Assembly (NCBI GenBank): GCA_016219185.1
Contig: JACRBZ010000001.1
Location: forward strand, 97,975-161,974
Origin: Deltaproteobacteria bacterium
GTDB taxonomy: Bacteria; Desulfobacterota; Desulfobacteria; Desulfobacterales; Desulfatirhabdiaceae
Length of the DNA stretch: 64,000 nt
Reading direction: 5' to 3'
Each line of letters starts with the position of its first letter. Positions within the stretch are counted from its first letter, which is position 1. Shown here piece after piece: positions 45,820-55,172 of this stretch. The notes under the pieces are model-generated. The model was given only the letters and a program-made list of their open reading frames with translations, was not told the origin of the DNA and made no database searches. The position numbers and the translations under genes were made by a program.

Positions 45820-47188
45820 TGGCCCGGTAGCAAAATGGCGCGCCCTGTTTGTCAAGGAGTTCAGGGAGATTCTGGCTGGAAGAGCCTTCTGGATCATGCT
45901 TTTTTTGCTTTCCCTGCTAATGGGATATAGTTTCGTTCAAGCCGTGAATCTCTATCGCGAGGCAAGCCGCACGGCTTTGCAGTTTCCCCAGTTGGCCCGG
46001 GGCATGAGTCCGCTCGATGGCATCCTGGTGCCGACCTGGGGAGCTTTCTATCTGGCCATGACCCTGCTTTTCCCGTTTATAGCCATTCGTCTGATCGGAA
46101 ACGAGAAACAGAGCGGCTCCCTCAAACTGCTGCTGCAATTGGCGCCGAGTCCGCGCGCTATCGTCCTGGTAAAGACTCTGGCGCTGGCTGCCTCCTGGGG
46201 CGTCATGCTCATTCCCGCATGCTCTTCGCTCCTTCTCTGGGCCGCCATGGGCGGGCATCTTTACCTGCCCGAGACCTTCAACCTGGTACTGGGTCATGCG
46301 CTCTACGCCTTGGTAATCGCCTGCATCGCCTTCCTTGCCGCCGCCCTCACCGAATCCACCGCCACCGCGGCCATTGTGGCCCTTGCCTTCATCCTGGGTT
46401 CGTGGGTGCTCGATTTTGCATCGGGTTCCCAAGGCGGCTGGTTGAAGCATCTTTCGTTTCTGTCCCTTACGGCCTCGCTTCGCGCTTTTGAACACGGCCT
46501 GTTTGACCTGGTCCAGGCGCTGCGGCTCTGTATCGCGGCAGCCTCTCTTCTTGGCCTGACGATGATCTGGCTTCCTCCGGGTACTCCCCTCATACGTAAA
46601 CTGAGCCATACAATTGCCGTGGCCGCGCTGGCTTCGGCAATGGCGTTTCTGTCGGGACTGCTTATATTTTATAGCGACGTTACGGAAGACCGCCGCAATT
46701 CGTTCAATCCGTCCGATGAGCTGGCGCTGAAAGCGATGAATCTTCCATTGCGCATCACGATTCATATGAATCCGGAAGACTCCCGCCTTAAGGAGATGGA
46801 ACGGAATGTGCTGGCCAAACTCCGTCGCGCCGTGCCAAAAGTTAAAATAACATACGTTTATTCCGGGGAATCCGGATCGTTCGGCTCGGGGGATGATCCA
46901 AACTATGGATTGATCGTTTACGCGTATGCGGGGAAACGGGATAAAAGCACCTCAAACAGTGATGAGGAAATCTTATCCATCCTGCATAACCTGGCGGGGC
47001 AGCAGGTAACTGCCGTTCCTGAACCTGAATACAAGGGCTATCCTCTCGTTGCCGACACAATCCTAAGCGAAATCTGGTATTACGGGGTGCTCCCTTGCTT
47101 CCTTGCCCTGGCCTGGTGGCTCACGCGACACGCGCCCCGCGGAACCGGTCAAAGAAGTACAGGAGGCTCAAATGAATCTCAAATTTAA
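45794..47188 (+). CDS. ABC-2 permease with GldG-like extracytoplasmic domain
   Basis: The chosen start, TTG 45794 after GGAGGTG, overlaps the ATPase 3' end by 26 bases. The protein has six membrane helices in the first 310 residues, one more at the C-terminal end, and between them a soluble domain of about 130 residues (LPLRITIHMNPEDSRLKEME...). That domain resembles the periplasmic domain of GldG-type ABC auxiliary proteins. The transported substrate is unknown. The 24 upstream codons of the open frame are unlikely to be translated. Confidence 0.82.
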   Translation: MRSPDRTSDGPVAKWRALFVKEFREILAGRAFWIMLFLLSLLMGYSFVQAVNLYREASRTALQFPQLARGMSPLDGILVPTWGAFYLAMTLLFPFIAIRLIGNEKQSGSLKLLLQLAPSPRAIVLVKTLALAASWGVMLIPACSSLLLWAAMGGHLYLPETFNLVLGHALYALVIACIAFLAAALTESTATAAIVALAFILGSWVLDFASGSQGGWLKHLSFLSLTASLRAFEHGLFDLVQALRLCIAAASLLGLTMIWLPPGTPLIRKLSHTIAVAALASAMAFLSGLLIFYSDVTEDRRNSFNPSDELALKAMNLPLRITIHMNPEDSRLKEMERNVLAKLRRAVPKVKITYVYSGESGSFGSGDDPNYGLIVYAYAGKRDKSTSNSDEEILSILHNLAGQQVTAVPEPEYKGYPLVADTILSEIWYYGVLPCFLALAWWLTRHAPRGTGQRSTGGSNESQI

Positions 47189-47930
47189 GAAACGGATGTT
47201 TATTTACCTTGGAATCGGTATGCTGAGTATCGCTGTCGGCTCGGGCGCGGCCCTCGCGGGAACAGCCCCGGCAGCTTTCGCAGAAGAAATGAGGATTGAT
47301 TTTTCCTCCGAAACGGTCGGAGCCGCCCCCGTGTCCTTTGCGGCCGTTGTGGGCCATTGGCTGATCGGAGCCGATGGCGACAATAAAGTACTCATTGTGG
47401 ACGGGAAGAAATGGGAAAAGGGGCAGACCGCGGCGGGAGTGGGGGAGCAGGCACGGGCTTTATACGGAGAGCGTTACGCGGAATTTCTGGATAATGTCAA
47501 AGCCTATGCCTATTATCCATTTGCCATTGCCAAAGGCATGAACGACTTTCGTCAGGGCGAGATCAGCTTCCGCTTTAAAGGCATTGACGGGAGAATCGAC
47601 CAGGCTGCGGGTATTCTTTTCGACCTTAAACCAAATGGCGATTACTTTTCCCTGCGCGCCAACTGCCTGGAGAACAATCTTGTCTTGTGGACCGTGAAGC
47701 AGGGGAAGCGGACATCCGTCGATTGGGTCCGCGATGTTCCCACGGCGACACGCCAGTGGCATGACCTCAAGCTCGTTGTGAAGGATAAGAAGGTTGAAGG
47801 ATACCTTGACGGCAAGCTTTACCTCACACACACGCTTGACCAGCCCGTGTCCGGCAAGGTGGGCATCTGGTCCAAGGCGGACAGCGAGGTCTATTTTAAT
47901 GATTTTGCGGTGAAACCGGCCAATAAGTGA
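47172..47930 (+). CDS. Secreted laminin-G/DUF1080-like domain protein
   Basis: The 252-residue protein begins at ATG 47172, 5 bases after AGGAGG, overlapping the permease gene by 17 bases. A signal peptide (1-about 37) precedes a jelly-roll-like domain. The pattern GEISFRFKGIDGRIDQAAGI, WHDLKLVVKDKKVEGYLDG and GKVGIWSKADSEVYFNDFAV is typical of DUF1080 / concanavalin-like folds. It may bind sugars or act as a structural periplasmic protein. Its position in an ABC-exporter/cytochrome operon is unusual. Confidence 0.75.
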   Translation: MNLKFKKRMFIYLGIGMLSIAVGSGAALAGTAPAAFAEEMRIDFSSETVGAAPVSFAAVVGHWLIGADGDNKVLIVDGKKWEKGQTAAGVGEQARALYGERYAEFLDNVKAYAYYPFAIAKGMNDFRQGEISFRFKGIDGRIDQAAGILFDLKPNGDYFSLRANCLENNLVLWTVKQGKRTSVDWVRDVPTATRQWHDLKLVVKDKKVEGYLDGKLYLTHTLDQPVSGKVGIWSKADSEVYFNDFAVKPANK

Positions 47931-48016
47931 CGTTGAGATCAAATTGCCCACATTGAATACTGCGTATCAAGGCCATGAAATCATGAAACCTGAAGCCAAG
48001 AAGGAGGAAAATAAGA

Positions 48017-49279
48017 ATGAGGCCGAACAAGTGGATGCTTTTTTGTGTCATCTGTTGCGCGATGATTGGGGCGGCGGAAAACAGCAGGGCTGCGGAAAAA
48101 CAAGAAGCCAGGCCCCCGGATCTTTCCATGAAGACCGCCACATCCTCTGAAGAGTGCGGATCGTGCCATGTGGCGATTTATCGGGAGTATGCCATGGGCT
48201 TTGGTGGCGATCTCAGCTACAAGGGAATTGTTTACAAATTCGCCAAAGACAAACTGCTTACGCTTCCCGCCAATGTTTCGACCAGCGGCACGGCGCATTC
48301 TCTGGCCGGATTGGACCCTTTTCCCATTCACGCCCGTGGTATCGAAATGGGTGGAAAATACTGTAATGTCTGCCACTACCCGCTCTCGTTCGAGATCCCG
48401 GATATCGAAAACCTGGAGACGGGAAAGCCTCAACCACGACCGCCGGAGCAGGAAGCAGGAGGGATGACCTGCTCCAGTTGTCACCTTACGCCGGATGGAA
48501 AGATCCGCGGTCCGTATAATGTTGCCGATATCGCCGATCTTCCCCATGAAACGCTTACCGAACCCAGGATCCAATCCGCGGCCATGTGCGCTTACTGCCA
48601 CAGCCTGGGAAAGCGGACAGCTGGCAAGCAAACTCAGACGTTTTTGGAATGGCGCAAGGATTTCAATAAACCCGGTTTGGGCCGCCAGCATTGTCAGGAC
48701 TGCCACATGCCGCGAACGCTCCGTAAAACGGCCGAGGATTTTGATGTCCCCGTGCGTGCCGTGGCACGGCATCTTTGGACCGGCGGGCACTCGCCGCAGA
48801 GACTTGGAAGCGCCCTCAGCCTGATAGTGGTCCAGCCCAGGGAGGGGAAGCCGGACCTTGAATTCCATGTGATCAATGTGGGAGCCGGCCACTCCGTGCC
48901 CACGGGATCGAACCGCAGGGGCATGTACCTCACAATCGATGTAAAGGATAAAAAAGGCAAAACCGTGGCCGGCCGGGAATGGCTGTTTGCTCCCTGGTAT
49001 GGTGACCGGCCTGATGACAAAACCTTCCTGGAAGAGGACAAGAATCGGCCCGACGCCGTTTCGGCCACAATGGCCGATGCCCAGGGCCCCCATGAAACCA
49101 TTATCCGGGCAGGTGAAGACCGCGTTCTCAACTGGATGCCGGCGCTGAAAAAGGGTGCCTACACCGTTCAGGCCAAACTCATTTATGATCTCAACCGCTA
49201 CAATGAGAGAACATTCCTTGCGGACCAGACGGAAATCAACCACGCATCCCTTGCGGTCAAAGTCGAAGGAACGCCTTGA
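48017..49279 (+). CDS. Periplasmic pentaheme cytochrome c (c554-like)
   Basis: The 420-residue protein has a signal peptide ending near AENSRA and five CXXCH motifs (CGSCH at 47-51, CNVCH, CSSCH, CAYCH, CQDCH), all in the first 235 residues. The C-terminal 180 residues contain a beta-rich domain (FHVINVGAGHSVPTGSNRRG...) found in several multiheme cytochromes. It should transfer electrons in the periplasm. A strong AAGGAGG site precedes the ATG. It follows the lectin-like gene after 86 bases, probably in the same operon; chrA begins about 100 bases later. Confidence 0.88.
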   Translation: MRPNKWMLFCVICCAMIGAAENSRAAEKQEARPPDLSMKTATSSEECGSCHVAIYREYAMGFGGDLSYKGIVYKFAKDKLLTLPANVSTSGTAHSLAGLDPFPIHARGIEMGGKYCNVCHYPLSFEIPDIENLETGKPQPRPPEQEAGGMTCSSCHLTPDGKIRGPYNVADIADLPHETLTEPRIQSAAMCAYCHSLGKRTAGKQTQTFLEWRKDFNKPGLGRQHCQDCHMPRTLRKTAEDFDVPVRAVARHLWTGGHSPQRLGSALSLIVVQPREGKPDLEFHVINVGAGHSVPTGSNRRGMYLTIDVKDKKGKTVAGREWLFAPWYGDRPDDKTFLEEDKNRPDAVSATMADAQGPHETIIRAGEDRVLNWMPALKKGAYTVQAKLIYDLNRYNERTFLADQTEINHASLAVKVEGTP

Positions 49280-49380
49280 TATAAGATGGCTCGTCGTTAT
49301 CATTATTTATTCTCTTCGCCGCGGGACCTCCGCTTCTTACCGATGACACCGGCACACCGGGTGTTGGAAGGAGATCTTAA

Positions 49381-50703
49381 ATGAATGCAGATTCCAATAC
49401 GCCTCCCATTCAAGTCCGGTTTAAAGATGCCTTGAAATTCTGGGTTAAGCTTGGTTTCATCAATTTTGGAGGTCCCGCAGGGCAGATTGCCATCATGCAG
49501 CATGAACTGGTGGACAGCAAGCGATGGGTGTCCCAGAGTCAGTTCGTCAGGGCGCTCAACTTCTGCATGATTCTCCCCGGCCCTGAAGCGCAGCAGCTTG
49601 CAATCTACATTGGCTGGCGTCTTCATGGAATCCCTGGGGGCGTGATTGCGGGCTGTTTTTTTGTAATCCCCTCGATTTTTGTGCTTCTCGCATTGAGTTG
49701 GATGGTCGTGGTTTCTTCGGATGTCCCTGCGATACGCGGACTTCTCTATGGGGTACAGCCGGTCGTGATTGCAATCGTGACCTCGGCGGTTTTGCGCATC
49801 GGAAAGAAAACCCTCCATCACTGGGTGCTTGGTCTTTTCGCTGTTGCAGCTTTTGTGGCTCTCTATTTCTTTGGCATTTCCTTCCCCTACGTCATTGGTA
49901 CCGCCGCATTGGGTGGGACCGTATTGCAGCGATTCCGGCCTGATGTCTTTCAAGCCTGCGAAGGCGGCCACGGCGGTTCCACATGCGCGGAGATTGAGGA
50001 AGAACCTCTAAACAACCGGCCTTCAATGGTCCGCAATCTCAGGCTGCTCATCCTGTTTCTTGCTTTGTGGGGAATCCCGACCTGCGGATTGTGGCTTTGG
50101 AGAGGACCTTTGGACGTACTGGTACAGGAGGCGATACTTTTTTCCAAGGCGGCTTTCGTCACTTTTGGAGGTGCCTATGCTGTTTTGACCTATATCGCGG
50201 ATATGGCCGTAAATCATTACGGATGGCTGAATGCGCATCAGATGGTTCAGGGTCTAGGACTTGCGGAGTCAACGCCCGGACCGCTCATCATGGTCACCCA
50301 ATACATCGGGTTTCTTGCGGCCTGGAACCTGCACGGTGGATTCAACCCGCTCTTCAATGCCGTTCTTGGCGCCTTTACAGCCACCTATATGACTTTTCTC
50401 CCCTGCTTTTTCTTCATCTTTCTCGGAGCCCCGTATATCGAGATGCTGTCAAGAAATCGCCTCCTGCAGGCTGCATTCATGGGTGTTGCGGCAGCAGTGG
50501 TCGGCGTCATCGTAAACCTGGCGGTTTTCTTTGGACAAAAGGTTCTGTCTCCGGCTCCGGGCGTGTTTGACTACTTTGCTGCGCTTTTAGCCCTTGCGTC
50601 ATTTGGCCTTGCGTTGAAATTCAAAATCCAGATGCACTTTCTCGTGCCGGTGGGCGCATTGGCGGGAATGGCCTGGCACCTGATGGGTTATGGGGTATTT
50701 TGA
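49381..50703 (+). CDS. chrA: Chromate transporter ChrA (two CHR domains)
   Basis: The 440-residue CHR-family protein exports chromate by proton-coupled efflux. It contains two related halves. The first begins KFWVKLGFINFGGPAGQIA and has FCMILPGPEAQQLAIYIGW; the second begins EAILFSKAAFVTFGGAYAVL and has LGLAESTPGPLIMVTQYIGF. ATG 49381 follows GAAGGAGATC. It faces a convergent group that includes chrB homologues, so the locus is a chromate resistance cluster. Confidence 0.95.
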   Translation: MNADSNTPPIQVRFKDALKFWVKLGFINFGGPAGQIAIMQHELVDSKRWVSQSQFVRALNFCMILPGPEAQQLAIYIGWRLHGIPGGVIAGCFFVIPSIFVLLALSWMVVVSSDVPAIRGLLYGVQPVVIAIVTSAVLRIGKKTLHHWVLGLFAVAAFVALYFFGISFPYVIGTAALGGTVLQRFRPDVFQACEGGHGGSTCAEIEEEPLNNRPSMVRNLRLLILFLALWGIPTCGLWLWRGPLDVLVQEAILFSKAAFVTFGGAYAVLTYIADMAVNHYGWLNAHQMVQGLGLAESTPGPLIMVTQYIGFLAAWNLHGGFNPLFNAVLGAFTATYMTFLPCFFFIFLGAPYIEMLSRNRLLQAAFMGVAAAVVGVIVNLAVFFGQKVLSPAPGVFDYFAALLALASFGLALKFKIQMHFLVPVGALAGMAWHLMGYGVF

Positions 50704-50810
50704 ATCGAGGGCGCACCAATCAGATCAATTATGCCTCGCGCATCTTTCTAATAATAAGAGGAGGCTTGACAGGGGTAGATACCGAACCACTGATTTCAAG
50801 TCAGAAGGGG

Positions 50811-50993
50811 TTATGGCAATTGGGTCGGTGAAGTGATTTCGCACGACCCGCCAGGACAGAATAGTTCAAGCCACTCACTTGTGTGTTTTTCCGGCAATTC
50901 ACATTCCGGAAAAGCAATTCGATCCTCTTCCGCCAAGCAGGCATCTTCAGGGCAGAACACTTTCAGCCATTTATCTTTTTTTTGATCGGTCAT
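50811..50993 (-). CDS. Small Cys-rich protein with a duplicated WLxxFCPxxxC motif
   Basis: ATG 50993 (MTDQKKDKWLKVF) gives a 60-residue protein that overlaps the 3' end of the MFS gene by 23 bases in another frame. Two similar units are visible: WLKVFCPEDACL and WLELFCPGGSCE, with a third Cys between them (FPEC). Such Cys pairs suggest metal or Fe-S binding, or a redox role. No homology known to me; the location in a chromate locus suggests metal handling. Confidence 0.55.
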   Translation of the reverse strand: MTDQKKDKWLKVFCPEDACLAEEDRIAFPECELPEKHTSEWLELFCPGGSCEITSPTQLP

Positions 50994-52257
50994 TTTGTGC
51001 CTCCGAATTGATTGCGGGTACCGGGATGTCGCGGCCGAAAACCGCAAACCCCACGGTACCGATGATCCCGAAAACAAACGCCGTGACAAGGTTCGTCTGA
51101 GGGCTGATTTGCCACAGGAACGCGCCGCCCAGAGCAGCCACGGCAACAAAAACATCCCGGATGAGATAATAGAGCCCGAACATGCCGGCCTTGCAACTCT
51201 CCGGTGAGAGATCCATGATCAGTGATTTGCGGGTGGGCTCGCCGAATTCCTTGAGTCCCCGCAGGAAAAAAGCCGCCACCAGCCACTCGAAAGAACGGCT
51301 ATAGAGAAGCACCAGGGGAAAAAGGCTGAAAAAAACAAAGGTCACGAGAACAAAAGGCTTTTTGGTGCTTCGGTCCGCCATATAGGCCACCGGGATATAG
51401 ACAAGCACCGCCGTGGTCATCTCGATGGTGGTGAGAAAGCCGAACTGAAGGGCCGATACCGGCGCGGAAATGGTTTTCATGCACCAGACCACCACGAAGG
51501 CGTATGGAATCTGTTCGCAAAAGCGGATCAAAATATCAGTGGCCAGGAGCCCCCTCATGGCCGGATTCATCAGCCGTAAAAGGCTAAGCGGATTTTTTTC
51601 AGGTGTCAGGCCGCGCACATCCGTTGCACGTTCTTCAACCGGCGTGTCGTCTTCGATCATGCGCTGTTGCAACAGGAGTGCCGCCACAGCCAAAACCAGG
51701 GCCGCGCCAAAGGCCAGTCGCACGCCGACTCGCTCGCCCCACACACCGATAAAGACGCCGCCAAGAATGGGCCCGAGCGCCATGGGGATCCGCCGGACCA
51801 ACGAATGCATGCTAACTCCCATGGTTCGCTTGTTTTGGGGCAGCACCTTGTATATGAGACTCACCGTGGCCGGCAGCGAGATCGCCGACCAGGAGATAAA
51901 GAGCACTGCTCCGGCCAGCACGGCCTGCCATGCGGGGATCAGGATCACCAGTGCATAGCCGATCATCGCCACCAGGTTAAACACCAAAAGGGATTTCTTG
52001 GTGCCGATGCGATCGGAGAGATACCCGCCGGGAAAGCTGTAGAGGGCTGAAAGCAGATTATCCATGGCCTGTAACATACCGACGGCAAGCACGCCGCCGC
52101 CCAGGGCCATCATGTAGATGGGGAGGAAGCGCTCTGCCATGTGCACGCCCATTCCCACCAGCACCACCATGGCCAGCACCCCGACGGTGCTGCGCCGAAG
52201 CCCGAGAAAGCCTGAGATGCCGACAGCGCGAGTTGCAATGGTTTCAATGAGTTGCAT
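50971..52257 (-). CDS. MFS transporter of the chromate locus
   Basis: ATG 52257 (MQLIETIATRAV) gives a 428-residue protein with 12 predicted membrane helices and the MFS motif GGYLSDRIGTKKSLL after helix 2, with a weaker repeat (AYMADRSTKKPFVL) in the second half. It is encoded between a ChrB C-domain gene and the small Cys-rich gene. MFS proteins of this kind are found in some chr operons; the substrate is not known. It begins 11 bases after the chrB-like gene. Confidence 0.87.
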   Translation of the reverse strand: MQLIETIATRAVGISGFLGLRRSTVGVLAMVVLVGMGVHMAERFLPIYMMALGGGVLAVGMLQAMDNLLSALYSFPGGYLSDRIGTKKSLLVFNLVAMIGYALVILIPAWQAVLAGAVLFISWSAISLPATVSLIYKVLPQNKRTMGVSMHSLVRRIPMALGPILGGVFIGVWGERVGVRLAFGAALVLAVAALLLQQRMIEDDTPVEERATDVRGLTPEKNPLSLLRLMNPAMRGLLATDILIRFCEQIPYAFVVVWCMKTISAPVSALQFGFLTTIEMTTAVLVYIPVAYMADRSTKKPFVLVTFVFFSLFPLVLLYSRSFEWLVAAFFLRGLKEFGEPTRKSLIMDLSPESCKAGMFGLYYLIRDVFVAVAALGGAFLWQISPQTNLVTAFVFGIIGTVGFAVFGRDIPVPAINSEAQNDRSKKR

Positions 52258-52267
52258 GATATTTTTC

Positions 52268-52705
52268 CTATGATTTCGTTGCGGCCACATCCAGACGGCA
52301 CCAGGCATAAAGGGCATCGTAGACCTCAAACTGGGCCTTGATGTTTTGAATGTCATCCGGATAGCGAAGGCCATAGCCCACGGCAATGGCCTCGAAACCG
52401 GCCGCCAGGGGATCCGCGTTCAACCGGTTGGTGTCGGCTGCATTGATGACCCTGGCCATCCGCAAAAGGGCCTTGTCCGTCAATTCGTAGTCCTTGATGA
52501 TCACATCGAAAGTGCAAAGATCCTCTCGGTGGTGCAGTTTGGCCCCCGGGGTGTCAAAGGGGATCGCGCCTTCCTTTTCGGCGATTTCCATGACCTTGCT
52601 TTTTGGCACAAAGAGAAATTCGGCATTCGAGTCGATGAACCGGGTAATCAACCAGGGACAGGCGACCCGGTCGACATGTACATGGGATCGGGTAATCCAT
52701 TTCAT
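52268..52705 (-). CDS. ChrB C-terminal-domain protein
   Basis: The 145-residue protein consists only of the ChrB C-terminal domain: an N-terminal WITRSHVHVDRVACPWLITRF, a central FDTPGAKLHHREDLCTFDVI and the LRMARVINAADTNRL region. It resembles the second half of the full ChrB encoded just upstream (VTRKNLFVDRIACGWLIRRF; FDMFDGDYTHEGDRCTFEVM). The operon therefore carries a split second copy. ChrB proteins have been described as chromate-sensing regulators or accessory resistance proteins. Confidence 0.87.
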   Translation of the reverse strand: MKWITRSHVHVDRVACPWLITRFIDSNAEFLFVPKSKVMEIAEKEGAIPFDTPGAKLHHREDLCTFDVIIKDYELTDKALLRMARVINAADTNRLNADPLAAGFEAIAVGYGLRYPDDIQNIKAQFEVYDALYAWCRLDVAATKS

Positions 52706-52763
52706 ATGGGGTTTCTCCTTTTTTCGTAATTCTTTTTATGCGGATTCACCGTCTCGGAGGCAA

Positions 52764-53738
52764 TTACGCCCCCTTTCGCCCCTTATAAAAAGCATACAAG
52801 TTTTCAAACAACCCCAAGCCTTCCCGCATGCGCCGGTCGTCATCCGCTTGCGAGGCAACAAGGCCGGCCAGCAGGGCATAAAAACCGTCCGTTTCGCTAC
52901 GGCCGAATTTGGCGTCCTTGAGATCAATGTCGTGAACCACCTCGGAAACGGGAAGAAGCGCCCGATCCTCGAGTCCCATGCGCCCGATCATCACCTCGAA
53001 TGTGCATCGGTCCCCCTCGTGGGTGTAATCTCCGTCGAACATGTCGAATCGAATTTCTCCGGGTTCGGGTGCATACGGCACACTACCGACGAATTTGAAA
53101 ACAGCCGATTTATCGACGAAGCGACGGATCAACCATCCGCAGGCAATACGGTCGACAAAAAGGTTTTTCCGCGTCACCCAGGTTTTTCCTTTAAGCGTGT
53201 CGAATCCCTCTTTGACGGCTGATAGAGCTGATGCTTCTCCAGCCACTTGGGCTGCAAGATTATTCAGGAGGATTTCCGCGGTTCCCAGCTCAGTCGCCTG
53301 ATAGAAGTCGATATTTCTCACCTCATCCAATCGACGCCGCAGCTTTGTCACCTGGGCAGAGCCCTTTACCGCCGAATCCCGCGGGTTATTGTCTCCGGGA
53401 GACCACCCGGCAAGTAATTGATTGGCATCCTGAATGATCTTTTCATAATCTGACTTGCGGGCGCCTTGAAACAGCGAAATCACCTGTTTGTCGGACAGGC
53501 CTTCGAGAAATCGGGCCTCCAAAATAGAGCCATCCCCGCCGCCCGCGATGATCTCTTTTAATATCCAACTCAGGTCTTCCCGGGATTGATCGGAAATGGG
53601 CATGGCGTAGACCGATTGCTTGATGGCCACGGCCCCCACCTGTTGCAATCGCCGCCAGATTTTCACGCGAAGGGCGTTAGGGTTGGGCGGGATTTGGTGT
53701 ATTAAAAGCAACCATTTCAGCGGATCATTGGATGTCAT
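52764..53738 (-). CDS. chrB: Chromate resistance protein ChrB (full length)
   Basis: ATG 53738 is preceded by GGAGAAAGTA; a start at 53750 is possible. The product of about 324 residues has the ChrB N-terminal domain (WLLLIHQIPPNPNALRVKIWRRLQQVGAVAIKQSVYAMP) and the C-terminal ChrB domain (DRIACGWLIRRFVD to VVHDIDLKD). ChrB is needed for full chromate resistance and acts as a chromate-responsive regulator in Ochrobactrum. It is the first gene of the minus-strand unit that includes the C-domain gene and the MFS gene. Confidence 0.92.
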   Translation of the reverse strand: MTSNDPLKWLLLIHQIPPNPNALRVKIWRRLQQVGAVAIKQSVYAMPISDQSREDLSWILKEIIAGGGDGSILEARFLEGLSDKQVISLFQGARKSDYEKIIQDANQLLAGWSPGDNNPRDSAVKGSAQVTKLRRRLDEVRNIDFYQATELGTAEILLNNLAAQVAGEASALSAVKEGFDTLKGKTWVTRKNLFVDRIACGWLIRRFVDKSAVFKFVGSVPYAPEPGEIRFDMFDGDYTHEGDRCTFEVMIGRMGLEDRALLPVSEVVHDIDLKDAKFGRSETDGFYALLAGLVASQADDDRRMREGLGLFENLYAFYKGRKGA

Positions 53739-53768
53739 TACTTTCTCCATATCAATTGTTACTTCTAA

Positions 53769-53795
53769 AATGTATCAGTTGTTACAATTTGTCAA
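53769..53795 (-). promoter_or_regulatory. Candidate chrB promoter with overlapping palindrome
   Basis: TTGACA (53795-53790) and TACATT (53774-53769) on the minus strand are 15 bases apart, short but plausible. TGTATCAGTTGTTACA at 53771-53786 is an imperfect palindrome (12 of 16 positions), and TTGTTAC is repeated at 53756-53762 and 53779-53785. These could be regulator binding sites, perhaps for ChrB itself. Confidence 0.45.
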
Positions 53796-53904
53796 GAATG
53801 ATCTTCATCATACGTCTGCCACTGGGGGCATGGAGGGCAGATCAGCCCCTGAACAGGCATGAAATCACCAACCATTGACCATAGAGAAAAAGGGAGTGAT
53901 CGAG

Positions 53905-53994
53905 ATGGATCAGGACGAATTGATAAGGATGAGTGGTTGTATGGTAGAATATCAGCGAGCTATCCTGACTTACAGGTCATTCGCGGGGACATGA
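53905..53994 (+). pseudogene. Fragment resembling a methyltransferase N-terminus
   Basis: A 29-codon ORF with an AGGGAG site starts MDQDELIRMSG, similar to the beginning of O-methyltransferase family 2 proteins (M.QDEL.RMSG.YW), then diverges. It is likely a remnant. The surrounding 500-base gap has no other gene. Confidence 0.3.
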
Positions 53995-54236
53995 CATAGA
54001 AGGTCCTTCACGGCAAATCAGGATGTACAGAAAATGGAGGGATCAGAGATTTCAGCACTGATCAGTATTTTTTTATATTGATACCTGGTTGGAATAAGCC
54101 GAAGAAACAGCGACATGCAGTTGGGTGAACAATCGGCTCATGAAAGAGCAGGTCACAGCGGGGGTGAATCCTGAGTTCGCCCCCGCAGACCTTGAATTAC
54201 GTCAATTCTATCGGAAGGATGGAAGCCTGGAGAGGG

Positions 54237-55046
54237 TTAGTCCTCATAAAATGAAATGGGCGAAACCCCTATGTGAACTTCTTTAACGCCCCGTACGGCC
54301 CAGGCGTGTGTCTTCAGGGCATTTTCCATATCCTGCTGGAGTGTTTCCGAAATCCTGGCCTTGATATGAACGATGCCATTTTCAGCACACACTTCAGCCG
54401 CCGGATTCAATTCAATCAACGCCGCTTTCACTTCCGCGCTCAGGGCCAGGTTTTCCAGTGCCTGCTGCGATTCCGGCGTCGCCTGAAACTGTTTCATGGT
54501 TACGGTATGGCAGATGATGTCCACGGCATCTGCCACGGAAATTTTCCGGATACGGATGACCAGATCATAGAGCTTTGAGTCCGTTGTGTTGATGCCGTAA
54601 AGAAACTGAGCCCATTTATTGCGCTCTTCATCATCTTTGAGCAACGTTCGGCGGGCTTCTTTTTCGGAAATGTTTTTTCGCTGCATTTCCAGCTTCACCC
54701 GGTCCTCGATATCGGCAATGATCCGTACCTTAAGGACATGAGATACCCCCTGAAGAAAAAAATGCCCTGCCAGGCCATGATACACAAGATTGTCTTCCCG
54801 CATGACATTGAGAAAAGCGGTTCGAATCAAGGCCATATAGCGTTCTTTTCCACCGCCGAATCGGTCCAGAATGGACGGGGCATCATGAATGGCTCTTTCC
54901 AGCTTCATTTCAGGGATGTTGAACTGTTCGGAAGTATCCAGAAGAATATCTCTGGATATACAGTCATAGCCCAGCCTCCGGGCAACGCCTTCGGCAACTT
55001 CCTTTCCTCTGCTGTAAGAACCGCGTGAAATGGTAATGATGGACAT
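54237..55046 (-). CDS. Cytidylate-kinase-like protein with C-terminal BON-like domain
   Basis: The first 200 residues match the cytidylate-kinase-like family: MSIITISRGSYSRGKEVAEGVARRLGYDCISRD, R-rich LID region with RKNISEKEARRTLLKDDEERNKWAQFLY. This family lacks a typical Walker A loop (here SRGSYSRGKE). The last 65 residues look like a BON domain (VHIKARISETLQQDMENALKTHAWAVRGVKEVHIG). The combination occurs near sensory or transport genes; the substrate is unknown. It is separated from the TSUP gene upstream by a terminator. Confidence 0.8.
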   Translation of the reverse strand: MSIITISRGSYSRGKEVAEGVARRLGYDCISRDILLDTSEQFNIPEMKLERAIHDAPSILDRFGGGKERYMALIRTAFLNVMREDNLVYHGLAGHFFLQGVSHVLKVRIIADIEDRVKLEMQRKNISEKEARRTLLKDDEERNKWAQFLYGINTTDSKLYDLVIRIRKISVADAVDIICHTVTMKQFQATPESQQALENLALSAEVKAALIELNPAAEVCAENGIVHIKARISETLQQDMENALKTHAWAVRGVKEVHIGVSPISFYED

Positions 55047-55085
55047 GAATATTTAACCTTTGTTTTGAACATTTAAATAAATAAT

Positions 55086-55130
55086 AAAAAGCTGTTGGTT
55101 CAAACCGTCAGGGTGGGAATCAACAGCTAT
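55086..55130 (-). terminator. Intrinsic terminator after the second TSUP gene
   Basis: On the minus strand AGCTGTTG pairs with CAACAGCT and a T run follows. It lies 43 bases after the TSUP stop and separates it from the cytidylate-kinase-like gene. Confidence 0.82.
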
Positions 55131-55172
55131 GCAACAATGTCTTCAGATATTATATACCTTCAGACTGATTTT

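Noticed and set aside
53739..54236. Hairpin GCGGGGG/CCCCCGC near 54157-54187 as a terminator
   Set aside because: The stem is strong but neither strand has a T run after it; kept only as an unexplained hairpin. The rest of this 498-base gap shows no gene beyond a 29-codon remnant.
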